A program made the position numbers and the translations under genes. 64,000 nucleotides of DNA. Source: HKST-UBA178 sp965223815. Its GTDB lineage: Bacteria > Pseudomonadota > Gammaproteobacteria > Chromatiales > Chromatiaceae. How positions within the stretch are numbered: the stretch's first letter is position 1; the number at the start of each line of letters is the position of its first letter. The notes beneath the pieces were generated by a model that ran no database searches, was not told the DNA's origin, and worked only from the letters and a program-made list of their open reading frames with translations. The DNA lies in assembly GCA_965223815.1 (NCBI GenBank), contig OZ245019.1, forward strand, positions 1,240,001 through 1,304,000. The letters run 5' to 3'. Shown here piece after piece: positions 34,483 through 43,161 of this stretch.

Positions 34483-36090
34483 ATGTTTTCCATTATCGGA
34501 CAAGTCATCTCGATTCACAAAGGCCGAATTCTGTATGCGTTAGTATTTAGTGGCGTAGCGGTTTGTTCACAGATGATGTGCCTCTATCTCATCGTCGACT
34601 ACCTTTCCTATCTGCTGGGTGAAGATACTTCTGCTCTCTCTAATTGGGTGGCCACTACAGAGAGAAGTAGATTTGTGTGGACCTTCTCATTGAGTGTCGG
34701 AGGCATTCTGGCAATCAGCTCAGTGTTTGCGTATCTGGCTATGTCGCAAAGTGTCAAGGCAATGATATCTCATGAAAAAATATGCCTTAATCGATTGCTC
34801 TCACGTATCCACAGTGCCGGATATATTCCTGCCTCCAGCAGATCACTAGCCGATCTGACCAGGATTGCAACCAAAGACATCCGTTTGTACGGTAGGCTCG
34901 TATCGGCAGTATTTGAAATGAGCCTCCCTATCGTATTTTTACTTTTGTCACTATGCGTACTTTCCTATATCTATCCACTCACTACACTGTATGTGTTGGT
35001 ATTGTTATCTTCCTTCTCTTTCCTGTTTTATCTTAGATCTCGCAAGGTCACCGAGCTTGGACTGGCGATAGAGTCCACAGCGAAAGGTGATGTTATGGAA
35101 AGAAAAACAGCTATCAGTCATGGCCTTAAGTCTCAACGGCAGCGGCCGCACAAAAATGCCTTTCTAGAATCTTTTAAAGAAAATAAAAGGATAAAGGCAT
35201 TTCTCGAAGCTTATGGTGAACGCCTCACAGTTAGTTACAAGGCTCTCCTTATTTCCGGCGCTTTTCTAGCACTATCGACATTCCTTGTGCTGCTTCAGTT
35301 TGGCATGCGATCCGGAGGCAATGCCCTCATTCTTTCTGAAGCACTTATCTACTTCTTTCTTCTAAATTTCTGCCTAATTCAGGTTAAATCGATATCATCA
35401 TCTTTTGTTAAGACACAGATATTTTTACCGTTCTCGCTAAGATTTACACAGTTCATGGACTCATTGTCCAAGAATCAGTCAGAGAATACCCAGGCAGGGA
35501 TCACCATAGGTAATGTAGCCAGAATCATGGGAGAAGAGGTTCATAAGAAGCGCTATGAAGCGGGAGACACTTTTTCTGTTTATCTGGAACAGGATCTCAA
35601 TAAGTTTACCGTAGGTTGTATATGCTACAGACTGGGGCTTTCTGTATCCCAGGACTGGGTTTTCGTTATATACCGGGAACGCAGTTTCAGTACAGAAGAG
35701 CTGGGAGATATTCGTAACTGGCTCTATTCTGATTATGGATTAAAGGCTCGTGATAGCGAATATTCTCGCTTGCTGCTAAAGAAGTTACATTCAGCTGATG
35801 AAAGAGAGTTGGGCTCAAAATTGGAGTTGTCTAATTTAGTATTGCAAGCATGTTATTCCCGGCTAGATGGAGATGGCGGTATAGTATTTATCGATGCCAA
35901 AGCATTTAAAAAATCTTCACAAACTGACCAAAAAATCGTCGACGAATTAACCGATAACCGGATACGGGTCATCGTGTATAAAGACTTGCCACAGAAACTT
36001 CTATTCGGCTCTCAGGATTTATTCCGAATATCTTGCTCAGATAGCTCGAGCTCGGCCCAAGAGGGACTGGAAGAGGATTTAGGGAGTTAG
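34483..36090 (+). CDS. ABC exporter-like membrane protein with a degenerate nucleotide-binding domain
   Basis: 535 residues. Residues 1-330 have about six hydrophobic helices (17-40, 65-87, 148-163, 165-183, 255-272, 284-302) arranged as in ABC exporter membrane domains. The C-terminal 200 residues follow the spacing of an ABC nucleotide-binding domain: GIVFIDAKAF at 466-475 sits where Walker B (hhhhDE) should be, and NRIRVIVYKDLP at 492-503 where the H-loop strand is. No GxxGxGKS/T Walker A and no LSGGQ signature can be found, and the Walker B Glu is Ala. So it probably does not hydrolyse ATP itself. First gene of the glycan cluster; 2 bases separate it from the next. No strong ribosome site is seen before the ATG. 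Confidence 0.65.
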   Translation: MFSIIGQVISIHKGRILYALVFSGVAVCSQMMCLYLIVDYLSYLLGEDTSALSNWVATTERSRFVWTFSLSVGGILAISSVFAYLAMSQSVKAMISHEKICLNRLLSRIHSAGYIPASSRSLADLTRIATKDIRLYGRLVSAVFEMSLPIVFLLLSLCVLSYIYPLTTLYVLVLLSSFSFLFYLRSRKVTELGLAIESTAKGDVMERKTAISHGLKSQRQRPHKNAFLESFKENKRIKAFLEAYGERLTVSYKALLISGAFLALSTFLVLLQFGMRSGGNALILSEALIYFFLLNFCLIQVKSISSSFVKTQIFLPFSLRFTQFMDSLSKNQSENTQAGITIGNVARIMGEEVHKKRYEAGDTFSVYLEQDLNKFTVGCICYRLGLSVSQDWVFVIYRERSFSTEELGDIRNWLYSDYGLKARDSEYSRLLLKKLHSADERELGSKLELSNLVLQACYSRLDGDGGIVFIDAKAFKKSSQTDQKIVDELTDNRIRVIVYKDLPQKLLFGSQDLFRISCSDSSSSAQEGLEEDLGS

Positions 36091-36092
36091 GA

Positions 36093-37352
36093 ATGAGAGT
36101 ACTACATGGAATTACAGGGGCAGCAGGGCAGCCGGCGATAGTATCCAAGGCTCAGCGTAAACATGGAATCGAAGCAGCATCGGTGATGGCTTACTATTCC
36201 AAGTTTGGTTACAAGAGTGATTACTTTTACGAGATTATTGGTGATGGATTTGAGCAGTATTCCCATATGCTAAAGGAGATGTCACCAAAATACGATATCT
36301 TCCACTTCTACTTTCGTCCTTACTTCTACTTCAACCCAAAATACCTCAGTTTCCCTACCGCCTATGATCTATTGTTGCTGAGGCTATTGGGTAAAACCAT
36401 CATATTCAACTATCGGGGTTCTGAAGTAAGAAGCGGAAAGAGCTTCAAGCGGCTCTCCCCTTTTAATTATGTCGAAGAGAATCCAGGGAAACTATTTACA
36501 AAGTTCCCCGATGAGCAAATCGACAGATTGAGATCTGTTGTGGATACACTATCTCACCGGGTCCTGGTGCCGGATCCGGAACTACAATCATATGTTCCGA
36601 ATTCAGTTATCGTTCCCAGGGCAATTGACCTTACCGAGTGGCCCTTTGTCGGTGCTGTGAATAGTCAGGATCCTATTGTAATTCATGCGCCTTCCAGGCG
36701 GGTGGTGAAAGGCTCAGACTACGTAATCCAAGCTGTGAATGAGCTCAAGGCAGAGGGACTCAGGTTTAGATTCGAACTAATTGAGAACCTCAGTAACGAC
36801 GAAGCCAGAGAAAAATACAAGAAATCAGATATCGTTGTAGATCAGCTGAGAATCGGATGGTACGGTGTGTTCGCTGTTGAGGCTATGGCACTCGGAAAGG
36901 CGGTAGTTTCGTATATCCGGGATGATCTTTACCATCACCTCGGAGATATACCTCCGCTTTGTAACGCTAATCCTACCAATATTAAAGAAAAGCTCAGACA
37001 TCTGATAAAGGACCATGGAAAACGAAAGCGAATGGGGGAAAGAGCAAGAGCGTATTGCGAAGATCTTCACGATTCTGAAAAAGTTGCAAGGCAACTGATC
37101 GCAATATATGAAGAAGCCGAAACTGTAGAAAGATTCGTAGAAAATATCGAGCCGCTGATTGATTATATCGGTTATCACAAGCGATTTCATGACAAGAGTA
37201 TTCACAATGTGCACCGGCTCGCTCAGAGAATAAAGGCAAGGACACCCAGCCGGAGCAAATGGGAGACGTTTAAGGTGGTTGCAAGGCAACAGGGACTGAG
37301 CTTTGCTTTTCAGAAAGCCTTCCAGAAAGTATTCCTGCTGAGACCTCGTTAA
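36093..37352 (+). CDS. Glycosyltransferase (GT4-like, GT-B fold)
   Basis: 419 residues. The N-terminal Rossmann part starts MRVLHGITGAAGQPAIVSKA, a glycine-rich acceptor-side loop. The C-terminal half has VIHAPSRRVVKGSDYVIQAV (the donor-domain start) and the E-x7-E-like region SDIVVDQLRIGWYGVFAVEAMALGK near 265-285. Probably moves a sugar from a nucleotide donor during surface glycan synthesis in the cytoplasm. It is tightly coupled to the ABC-like gene. Codon use is AT-richer than in the housekeeping genes. Confidence 0.82.
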   Translation: MRVLHGITGAAGQPAIVSKAQRKHGIEAASVMAYYSKFGYKSDYFYEIIGDGFEQYSHMLKEMSPKYDIFHFYFRPYFYFNPKYLSFPTAYDLLLLRLLGKTIIFNYRGSEVRSGKSFKRLSPFNYVEENPGKLFTKFPDEQIDRLRSVVDTLSHRVLVPDPELQSYVPNSVIVPRAIDLTEWPFVGAVNSQDPIVIHAPSRRVVKGSDYVIQAVNELKAEGLRFRFELIENLSNDEAREKYKKSDIVVDQLRIGWYGVFAVEAMALGKAVVSYIRDDLYHHLGDIPPLCNANPTNIKEKLRHLIKDHGKRKRMGERARAYCEDLHDSEKVARQLIAIYEEAETVERFVENIEPLIDYIGYHKRFHDKSIHNVHRLAQRIKARTPSRSKWETFKVVARQQGLSFAFQKAFQKVFLLRPR

Positions 37353-37481
37353 TTACTACAAAGGTGGTTTCCCCCTCAGTTTTGATTGGCGCTATTCATC
37401 GATACCGCATAACGAACAACTCGATGATAGATCGATATATGCATCAGGACACGCCACTCCCTGCAGAATCGGAAACAGAAG

Positions 37482-38984
37482 ATGATTAATACCCTCATGC
37501 TGGTAACCAATGATGTTTCACACGACACACGTGTAAAAAAGGTTGCCAACAGCATAGCCCAAAAAAGTGACTATTCCGTTAGTATTATTGGTATTTCTAA
37601 CATTACGGATGTAGAGAGGAGAGATCTCGATGGACTGGATCTCATCGTGGTGCCTTACAAGAAGTATACATACGAATTTTTCTTTAGAAAAAAACTAAAG
37701 CGATTGCATCAGATCGCTGATGACATATCATCCCTTACCGAACAAGAGAAAGAGCTAGCTCCAAAGAGAAAGAAACTGAAGAAGCTGTTACTCACAGGGC
37801 ATGATGCGCTGGTTTCAGAATTGCCTTACAAAAAGAGCATAGTGGAGAAGCTCATACTGCTGGTTAAGCAGTTCTTGATTATCAAGCGTGCTGAAGTAAG
37901 AGTCGGCAAAGCCAGCAAAAGAATAAAAGGTAGAATCAATAAGCTAAAAAGGGAAAGAGCCAAAACCAAGAGAAAACTAAAAAAGCAAGTGCCATTTTTC
38001 GATGAGTATGTACGACCGATTGGGCGTCACCTGGATTATTATAAATCACTTTATCCTTTCATCGACCAATTCGATCCCAAGATTATTCATGCACATGATC
38101 TCTATACTCTGCTCTCGGCAGTGAGGTTTAAGTTGAAAAGCAAGAAGCCTGTTAAAGTGATTTATGATGCCCACGAATTGGAAATGCACCGGAACAAAGC
38201 TTACAACTTCGTAAGAAACATTTCTGATCAGATATTTGAATGGTATGGAATACGGCGCGCGGATGCGGTTATTACCGTTAGCGATGGCATATCAGAGGTG
38301 ATATCTATGGCTTATGGATTACCACGGCCACAGGTGATACTTAACAGTCCAAACAAAATGATAGTTTCTGAGCGTAGTACCAAGAATATTCGTACTCTAA
38401 TAGGTGCAAAAGATGACGATGTTATAGTTGTATATGTGGGCGTTGTGACTTTTGGCCGGGGGTTGGAACTACTTGTAAAATCACTGATGCACATGCCTGT
38501 CAACTTCCATGTCGCCATTTTGGGTCCGCGCAGAGAGAGCCGGGACAAAGCGCTGCAGGATCTTGCCGAGCTCAAAGGAATATCGGGTAGACTGCACTTG
38601 CTGGATCCGGTTTCTCCAGCCGAGGTTCCGCTGGTCATAGGTGGCGCTGACCTGTTTATCAATCCGGCACAAAATGTATCCAAGTCCTACGATTTGGCTT
38701 TGCCAAACAAGTTGTTTGACGCGGTTTTTGCGCGCTTACCCATAGTTGTCGGAAATCTTAGTGAAATGAAGAATTTTGTCGAAGATCATCAGATTGGTAT
38801 CGCCAGAGAGAACACTGATCACAAAAAAATTGCCACTGCGATAAAAGAAGCCTATCAAGCGAGAAATACATTCAGACTGGATCCGGAAAGCACAAACAAG
38901 ATACTTGATTCTTACTGTTGGGAAGCCCAGGCCGAGAAACTGAGTGAGGTCTATAGCAGCGTTCTAAAAAGTGCACAAAGATGA
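37482..38984 (+). CDS. Glycosyltransferase with a long Lys-rich helical insertion
   Basis: 500 residues. The GT-B fold is recognisable from MLVTNDVSHDTRVKKVA at the start, HAHDLYTLLSA near 203, IYDAHELEMHR near 227, and ILNSP then VYVGVVTFGRGLELLV in the donor domain, ending with the nucleotide-sugar region (NPAQNVSKSYDLALPNKLFDA). Residues about 70-170 are an insertion made of charged helices very rich in Lys, Arg and Glu, probably coiled coil or membrane-surface binding. The start is 130 bases after the previous gene; its stop overlaps the PIG-L gene by 4 bases. Confidence 0.82.
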   Translation: MINTLMLVTNDVSHDTRVKKVANSIAQKSDYSVSIIGISNITDVERRDLDGLDLIVVPYKKYTYEFFFRKKLKRLHQIADDISSLTEQEKELAPKRKKLKKLLLTGHDALVSELPYKKSIVEKLILLVKQFLIIKRAEVRVGKASKRIKGRINKLKRERAKTKRKLKKQVPFFDEYVRPIGRHLDYYKSLYPFIDQFDPKIIHAHDLYTLLSAVRFKLKSKKPVKVIYDAHELEMHRNKAYNFVRNISDQIFEWYGIRRADAVITVSDGISEVISMAYGLPRPQVILNSPNKMIVSERSTKNIRTLIGAKDDDVIVVYVGVVTFGRGLELLVKSLMHMPVNFHVAILGPRRESRDKALQDLAELKGISGRLHLLDPVSPAEVPLVIGGADLFINPAQNVSKSYDLALPNKLFDAVFARLPIVVGNLSEMKNFVEDHQIGIARENTDHKKIATAIKEAYQARNTFRLDPESTNKILDSYCWEAQAEKLSEVYSSVLKSAQR

Positions 38985-39622
38985 TTATAGGGAACAAAGA
39001 GCGGATACTGATTCTTGCCCCGCATACTGATGATGGAGAACTTGGCGCCGGTGGATCCATCAGCAAGTGGGTGCGACAGGGACATGATGTGTATTATGTC
39101 GCATTTTCAATATGCCAGAGCTCAATACCAGATGGATGGCCCTCAGATATATTGGCAAGTGAGGTCATTGATGCGACATCTGAGTTAGGAATAGCGAGAG
39201 CCAATCTTGTTATATTGGAGTACGAAGTTCGCAGATTTTCGTCCAGACGGCAGGACATACTGGATGACCTGGTTAATATCAAGAAAGATATCGATCCGTC
39301 CGTTGTTTTGATGCCGGCGGAACAAGACCTCCATCAGGATCACTATACTGTATATTGCGAAGGACTAAGGGCGTTCAAAGATCGAACTATTCTGTGTTAC
39401 GAGATCCCGTGGAACAATATTAGTTTTGGAAACAAGTGTTTTTCAATTTTGTCGAAAAGAGATGTAGAAAAAAAAGTCGATGCGTTGAAAAAATATAAAT
39501 CACAGGGTCATAGAAGTTATCTTAGTGCTGATTACTTAAGATCCCAAATGGTATTTCGTGGAACGCAGATCGGCGTAGAGTATGCCGAAGTTTTCGATTG
39601 CATACGATCCATAATTAGATAA
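38981..39622 (+). CDS. PIG-L (LmbE-like) family N-deacetylase
   Basis: 213 residues. The zinc motif LAPHTDDGELGAGG near residue 12 corresponds to the family PHPDDE, and DLHQDHYTVY near 117 gives the second histidine pair (HxxH). Family enzymes remove acetyl groups from N-acetyl sugars such as N-acetylglucosamine conjugates. Position after two glycosyltransferases fits sugar deacetylation, before or after assembly. ATGA overlap with the gene upstream, 7 bases to the next. Confidence 0.88.
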   Translation: MIIGNKERILILAPHTDDGELGAGGSISKWVRQGHDVYYVAFSICQSSIPDGWPSDILASEVIDATSELGIARANLVILEYEVRRFSSRRQDILDDLVNIKKDIDPSVVLMPAEQDLHQDHYTVYCEGLRAFKDRTILCYEIPWNNISFGNKCFSILSKRDVEKKVDALKKYKSQGHRSYLSADYLRSQMVFRGTQIGVEYAEVFDCIRSIIR

Positions 39623-39629
39623 GCAGGCC

Positions 39630-40799
39630 ATGGCAAATATAGACGTATTCACTCTTACAAAGTCGCTATGCGCTGCCCATGCAGAAATGTTTCTTTCTTT
39701 TTCTGCCGATCAGGAGTGGGAGAGATGGAACAGTGACAATTTACTATTAGAATTGCCCGGTAAATGGGAATGGAGTTTGATGGCGGTTGAAGGGGACAGG
39801 CCTTTGGCCTATCTGATAGCGTCGAGAAAAGAGCACTCAATACACATCCACCATTTTATTGTCTCTCCTGAGTGCAGGAGGAGAGGTGTAGGATTCAAGT
39901 TAGCAGGTAAGCTGGAGCAAATGGTAGCAGCAGTGATTGGCAAATCTTTCCTGGTTACTCTGAAAGTTCACCGAGACAATCGTGAAGCTATAAATTTCTA
40001 TCGGCAGTTGGGATATGGAACAACTCAGCAAGAGCTAGTTGGTGATTATCTATCAATGGAAAAACAGATTCTGGGAAACACTGACATAAGCGTGGCGGTA
40101 CATCAACCAAACTACATCCCGTGGATCGGATACTTCGCAAAGATGTCGAGTAGCAATATATTCGTATTTTTGGATGATGTTCAGATGCCGCAGGGTCGAA
40201 GCTTTGTATCTCGCACAAAGATTAGGCGTGGAAACACCGATCAATGGCTGACATTACCCGTATGCAAGAAAAAAGGGGCGTCGATAAATGAAATTATCGT
40301 TGCTTCATCAGACTGGGGCAGAAGTCATCTGAATGTCATCGCAGACAGATACAAAAAAGCACCATACTACACCGAAACCATTGAGTTGTTGGAGCCATTT
40401 TTTTTATCGGGTGAGGAATACTTATACAAAATTAATGCTTCACTGATAAAGAGCATCGCGAATTTCTTGAAGCTTGAAGTGAAGTTTTCATACTCTAGCG
40501 TTTACCATTTAAGCAGCACTGCGGACGATAGAATTATCGATTTAGTTCACAGAAAAAAAGGGACAACTTATATCTCGGGAAGAGGCGGGATGAACTACCA
40601 ATCGCCCGATAAATTCTCGTCGGAGGGCATAAAGCTGGCCGTACAGCAATATGGCAATCCGTGCTATGAAGCAAAGGCTTTTCCGTTTATCCCGTCCCTC
40701 AGCATTCTTGATGCGCTCTTTGTAGTAGGCAGAGATGGAACTCTAGAGCTCATAGAGGAGGGAAAATCGTTGATTAATCCTGATAATCTTACTTCTTGA
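39630..40799 (+). CDS. Fusion of a GNAT acetyltransferase and a WbqC-like domain
   Basis: 389 residues. Residues 1-148 form a GNAT domain with SPECRRRGVGFKLAGKLE (acetyl-CoA motif A, 79-96) and VHRDNREAINFYRQLGY (113-129). Residues about 153-389 form a WbqC-family domain, starting VAVHQPNYIPWIGYFAKM and containing FVFLDDVQMPQGRSFVSR, then ISGRGGMNYQ and the terminal helix. WbqC-like proteins occur in O-antigen and sugar clusters and are thought to act in making unusual acylated amino sugars. With the PIG-L protein before it, a deacetylate-then-reacylate scheme is plausible but inferred. Last gene of the cluster. Confidence 0.85.
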   Translation: MANIDVFTLTKSLCAAHAEMFLSFSADQEWERWNSDNLLLELPGKWEWSLMAVEGDRPLAYLIASRKEHSIHIHHFIVSPECRRRGVGFKLAGKLEQMVAAVIGKSFLVTLKVHRDNREAINFYRQLGYGTTQQELVGDYLSMEKQILGNTDISVAVHQPNYIPWIGYFAKMSSSNIFVFLDDVQMPQGRSFVSRTKIRRGNTDQWLTLPVCKKKGASINEIIVASSDWGRSHLNVIADRYKKAPYYTETIELLEPFFLSGEEYLYKINASLIKSIANFLKLEVKFSYSSVYHLSSTADDRIIDLVHRKKGTTYISGRGGMNYQSPDKFSSEGIKLAVQQYGNPCYEAKAFPFIPSLSILDALFVVGRDGTLELIEEGKSLINPDNLTS

Positions 40800-41374
40800 A
40801 TAACCCCTAGCGTGCTGTGTCAGCAAAATATACACTACAGCCGAACTTTTACCCTCGCTTCTAACTATATGATAGTAAACGGTAACTGGCTGGATTTTCT
40901 GATTTCAAAGGTGCTTCAGGAGATCAGGTCCAGAATTCGGGCACGATAAGGTGTCAGTTTGTTTTACAGTTGATCAAGAGCCCCTCGTTCCAATTATCAA
41001 AGGCATCCCACCATCTGTTGGGGAATTCATATCGTTGTGACCTGTAAGTGCTTGGTTTCGAGATGCCGGGAAGATTTCAAGACGTTGTGGCTAACAGATT
41101 GAAGTAGCTATAGTAAATAGAGTGATGGATGGTCGGTGCCTGCAGTTCAGCAGGCAAAAAGCGTCGTCTGGCCAAGCAGGCTTTAGTGTTCCCCGACGAG
41201 ACTCCAACAACGCCTACGGAATGCATATGGTACGGATGTTGCTTGAATTCCGATGACTTGGCTTGTGTATAATTCAGCGAAGGGGTAACAGAGCGTCAAT
41301 TAGTACTCGGTCGTCCGCAGCTATTCCATGGGCAGGGACAACACACTTAAATAAGAACTAGGAGAGACATTAAA
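40800..41374. other. Long leader region upstream of the PEP-CTERM gene
   Basis: About 575 bases without a supported gene. Near the end a TATAAT (41268-41273) with TTGAAT 19 bases before it could be the promoter for the next gene. A short inverted pair CTGCAGTTCAGCAG lies near 41141-41154. No known riboswitch was recognised. Confidence 0.45.
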
Positions 41375-42094
41375 GTGAGCATGAAGAAAACACTGTTAGC
41401 CACTTGCACTGCAATTGGTATGGTTGCGGCACTGAACGTGGGCGCCACGCCCATCACCAGCAGCGGCACTTGGGAAGACGCGCAGATTTCAGATGATTCT
41501 ACCCTCGAAGGGGAAGGTACCAATCATCTGATGTGGGGAACGCCCAACAACCAAGACGACCTCAACCCAGAGCTGAAGAAAAGCGGGTATGTCTTCACCG
41601 GTGTGGATGGCGACGCCCCTCTAGACGGTTCGCAGTTCGAGCTGGGCGATTTCACCCACGAGAATTTTCAGATAGATCTACCTTCGATAACCGGTGTTGA
41701 TCTGGATCTGACCCTGAATTTTACCGACGAAGGTGAGGTCCAGACCTTCAACTATTTCTTTCAGCACCAAGAGACCCCTAACAACGACGATCCGTGTGAT
41801 GCGGGCGGAAATATTCCCTGCCCCGATTTGGTTTCCATCCCCGACGCTTCCTCGGATGAGACGGTGACTATCGACGGTATGACTTACATCCTGGAGATCA
41901 TCGGTTTTAGCACCGATGGAGGAAACACCGTAGTCAATGAATTCCTGACTGAAGAGAACCAGGAGAACACTGCGACTTTGTATGCACGCCTGGTTAAGGT
42001 GGAGGAAGTACCTGAGCCGCCAGTGATCGCGTTGATGGGTTTGGCACTTGTCGGCATGGGCATTGCCCGCAGGCGCCGCAGCAGCCGTAAATAG
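41375..42094 (+). CDS. THxN-type PEP-CTERM exported protein
   Basis: 239 residues. Signal peptide (MSMKKTLLATCTAIGMVAAL, cut near ALNVGA). The mature part is acidic with a FELGDFTHENFQI segment that holds the THxN motif. The C-terminus is a PEP-CTERM sorting signal: VPEPPVIALMGLALVGMGIARRRR, quoted here as VPEPP, a hydrophobic helix and an Arg cluster. Such proteins are processed by exosortase (EpsH) and placed on the cell surface together with exopolysaccharide. GTG start with TAGGAGA about 9 bases before it; an ATG two codons later is possible. No exosortase gene is in the window. Confidence 0.85.
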   Translation: MSMKKTLLATCTAIGMVAALNVGATPITSSGTWEDAQISDDSTLEGEGTNHLMWGTPNNQDDLNPELKKSGYVFTGVDGDAPLDGSQFELGDFTHENFQIDLPSITGVDLDLTLNFTDEGEVQTFNYFFQHQETPNNDDPCDAGGNIPCPDLVSIPDASSDETVTIDGMTYILEIIGFSTDGGNTVVNEFLTEENQENTATLYARLVKVEEVPEPPVIALMGLALVGMGIARRRRSSRK

Positions 42095-42144
42095 TTTTCC
42101 CCTCCAAGGGTATCCTGTGGATACCCTCAGGGTTAGGCTAGAGA

Positions 42145-42170
42145 GGGCCCCGTCGAGGGGCCCTTTTTTT
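42145..42170 (+). terminator. Intrinsic terminator after the PEP-CTERM gene
   Basis: GGGCCCC pairs with GGGGCCC around a 5-base loop, followed by seven T residues. A second stem-loop (GGGTATCC with GGATACCC, 42108-42126) lies just before it. Confidence 0.9.
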
Positions 42171-42384
42171 GTCGTTTTAGTTTGTTATCCCCTAGCTAGG
42201 ATTCGAGCTAGAGTGTTGGTAGGTTCCTCCCTCGAACAAAGCACCACTCCACAGGTATATCAGCTTGTGAGAAAGGTGCTCTGCGAAGTGGGGGTATTGC
42301 ACCAGTGGGGTCACCACTCATATGCTGGGATCGTGTTCGGTTTTTTTTTGGAAGGTTAGGCCCCTGAAAGGGTATCACGGAGAA

Positions 42385-43161
42385 GTGAGTCCCCTAAGCA
42401 CCCGCTGCTTAGGTATTTTCGTTGTTTTATTTCTTTCACTAACAACGGAGTTCGGGGTGGCAATGGCGTTGGGAGGACTATCAGGGAGGGGAAGTCCTGA
42501 CTGCGTTATTCTCTTGCACGGTCTTGGCAGATCCCGGTTTTCGATGCACAAGCTGGAGAAAGCCTTGGACGCAGCAGGTTACCTTAGTGTGAACCTCAAC
42601 TACCCCTCTCGACAACAGACCATTGAAGTTTCGGCTTTGGATGTCTTACCCCGGGGATTACAGATCTGCGAACAATTGCAGGCCAATAGCATTCATTTTG
42701 TTACCCATTCCATGGGGGGTATTCTGGTGCGCTACTATCTCCGAGAGAATCGGCCTGCTAACCTCGGGCGGGTGGTGATGTTAAGCCCGCCAAACCGGGG
42801 GAGCGAAGCCGCCGACCATTTACAATCTTCACCGCTTTATCAGTGGATCAATGGTCCGGCCGGCCAACAGTTGATCACAGGGCCAAGCGGGCTTCCCGAG
42901 CAGTTGGGGCGGGTGGACTTTCCTCTTGGGGTCATTACTGGCAATCGACATAGCTTTTTTGACGCTTGGCTTGCCGACATCATACCCGGAGAAAACGATG
43001 GGAAAGTGTCGGTGGAACGCGCAAAGGTCGATGGTATGGCCGACTTCCTGGTCTTGCCCTACCCCCATCCGTTCATAATGGATGCCGAAGAGGTCATTGA
43101 ACAGGTTTTGAATTTTCTTCGTCTGGGGCGCTTTCAAGAGCCTGCTGCATCAACCGATTGA
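42385..43161 (+). CDS. Exported alpha/beta hydrolase (lipase-like)
   Basis: About 258 residues from the GTG at 42385, giving a hydrophobic export signal (CLGIFVVLFLSL) cut near GVAMA. The catalytic nucleophile elbow is THSMGGI, the oxyanion segment is ILLHGLGRSRFSMHKLE, and late Asp/His candidates are PGENDGKVS and YPHPFIM. It resembles the small lipase-like hydrolases with an HGLGR motif. The ATG at 42322 is also in frame. The 3' end overlaps the convergent gene by 68 bases. Substrate unknown, probably lipid or ester. Confidence 0.75.
   Translation: MSPLSTRCLGIFVVLFLSLTTEFGVAMALGGLSGRGSPDCVILLHGLGRSRFSMHKLEKALDAAGYLSVNLNYPSRQQTIEVSALDVLPRGLQICEQLQANSIHFVTHSMGGILVRYYLRENRPANLGRVVMLSPPNRGSEAADHLQSSPLYQWINGPAGQQLITGPSGLPEQLGRVDFPLGVITGNRHSFFDAWLADIIPGENDGKVSVERAKVDGMADFLVLPYPHPFIMDAEEVIEQVLNFLRLGRFQEPAASTD

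Noticed and set aside
34352..34543. A 63-codon plus-strand frame before the ABC-like gene
   Set aside because: It overlaps the start of the larger gene in another frame, without ribosome site or protein features.
41130..41260. A possible riboswitch in the leader of the PEP-CTERM gene
   Set aside because: Short inverted pairs are present, but the sequence does not match the cyclic-di-GMP or other riboswitch consensus I can recall.
33415..42170. Prophage or transposon carrying the glycan cluster
   Set aside because: No integrase, transposase, terminal repeats or phage structural genes were seen; only composition and the tRNA edge hint at transfer.
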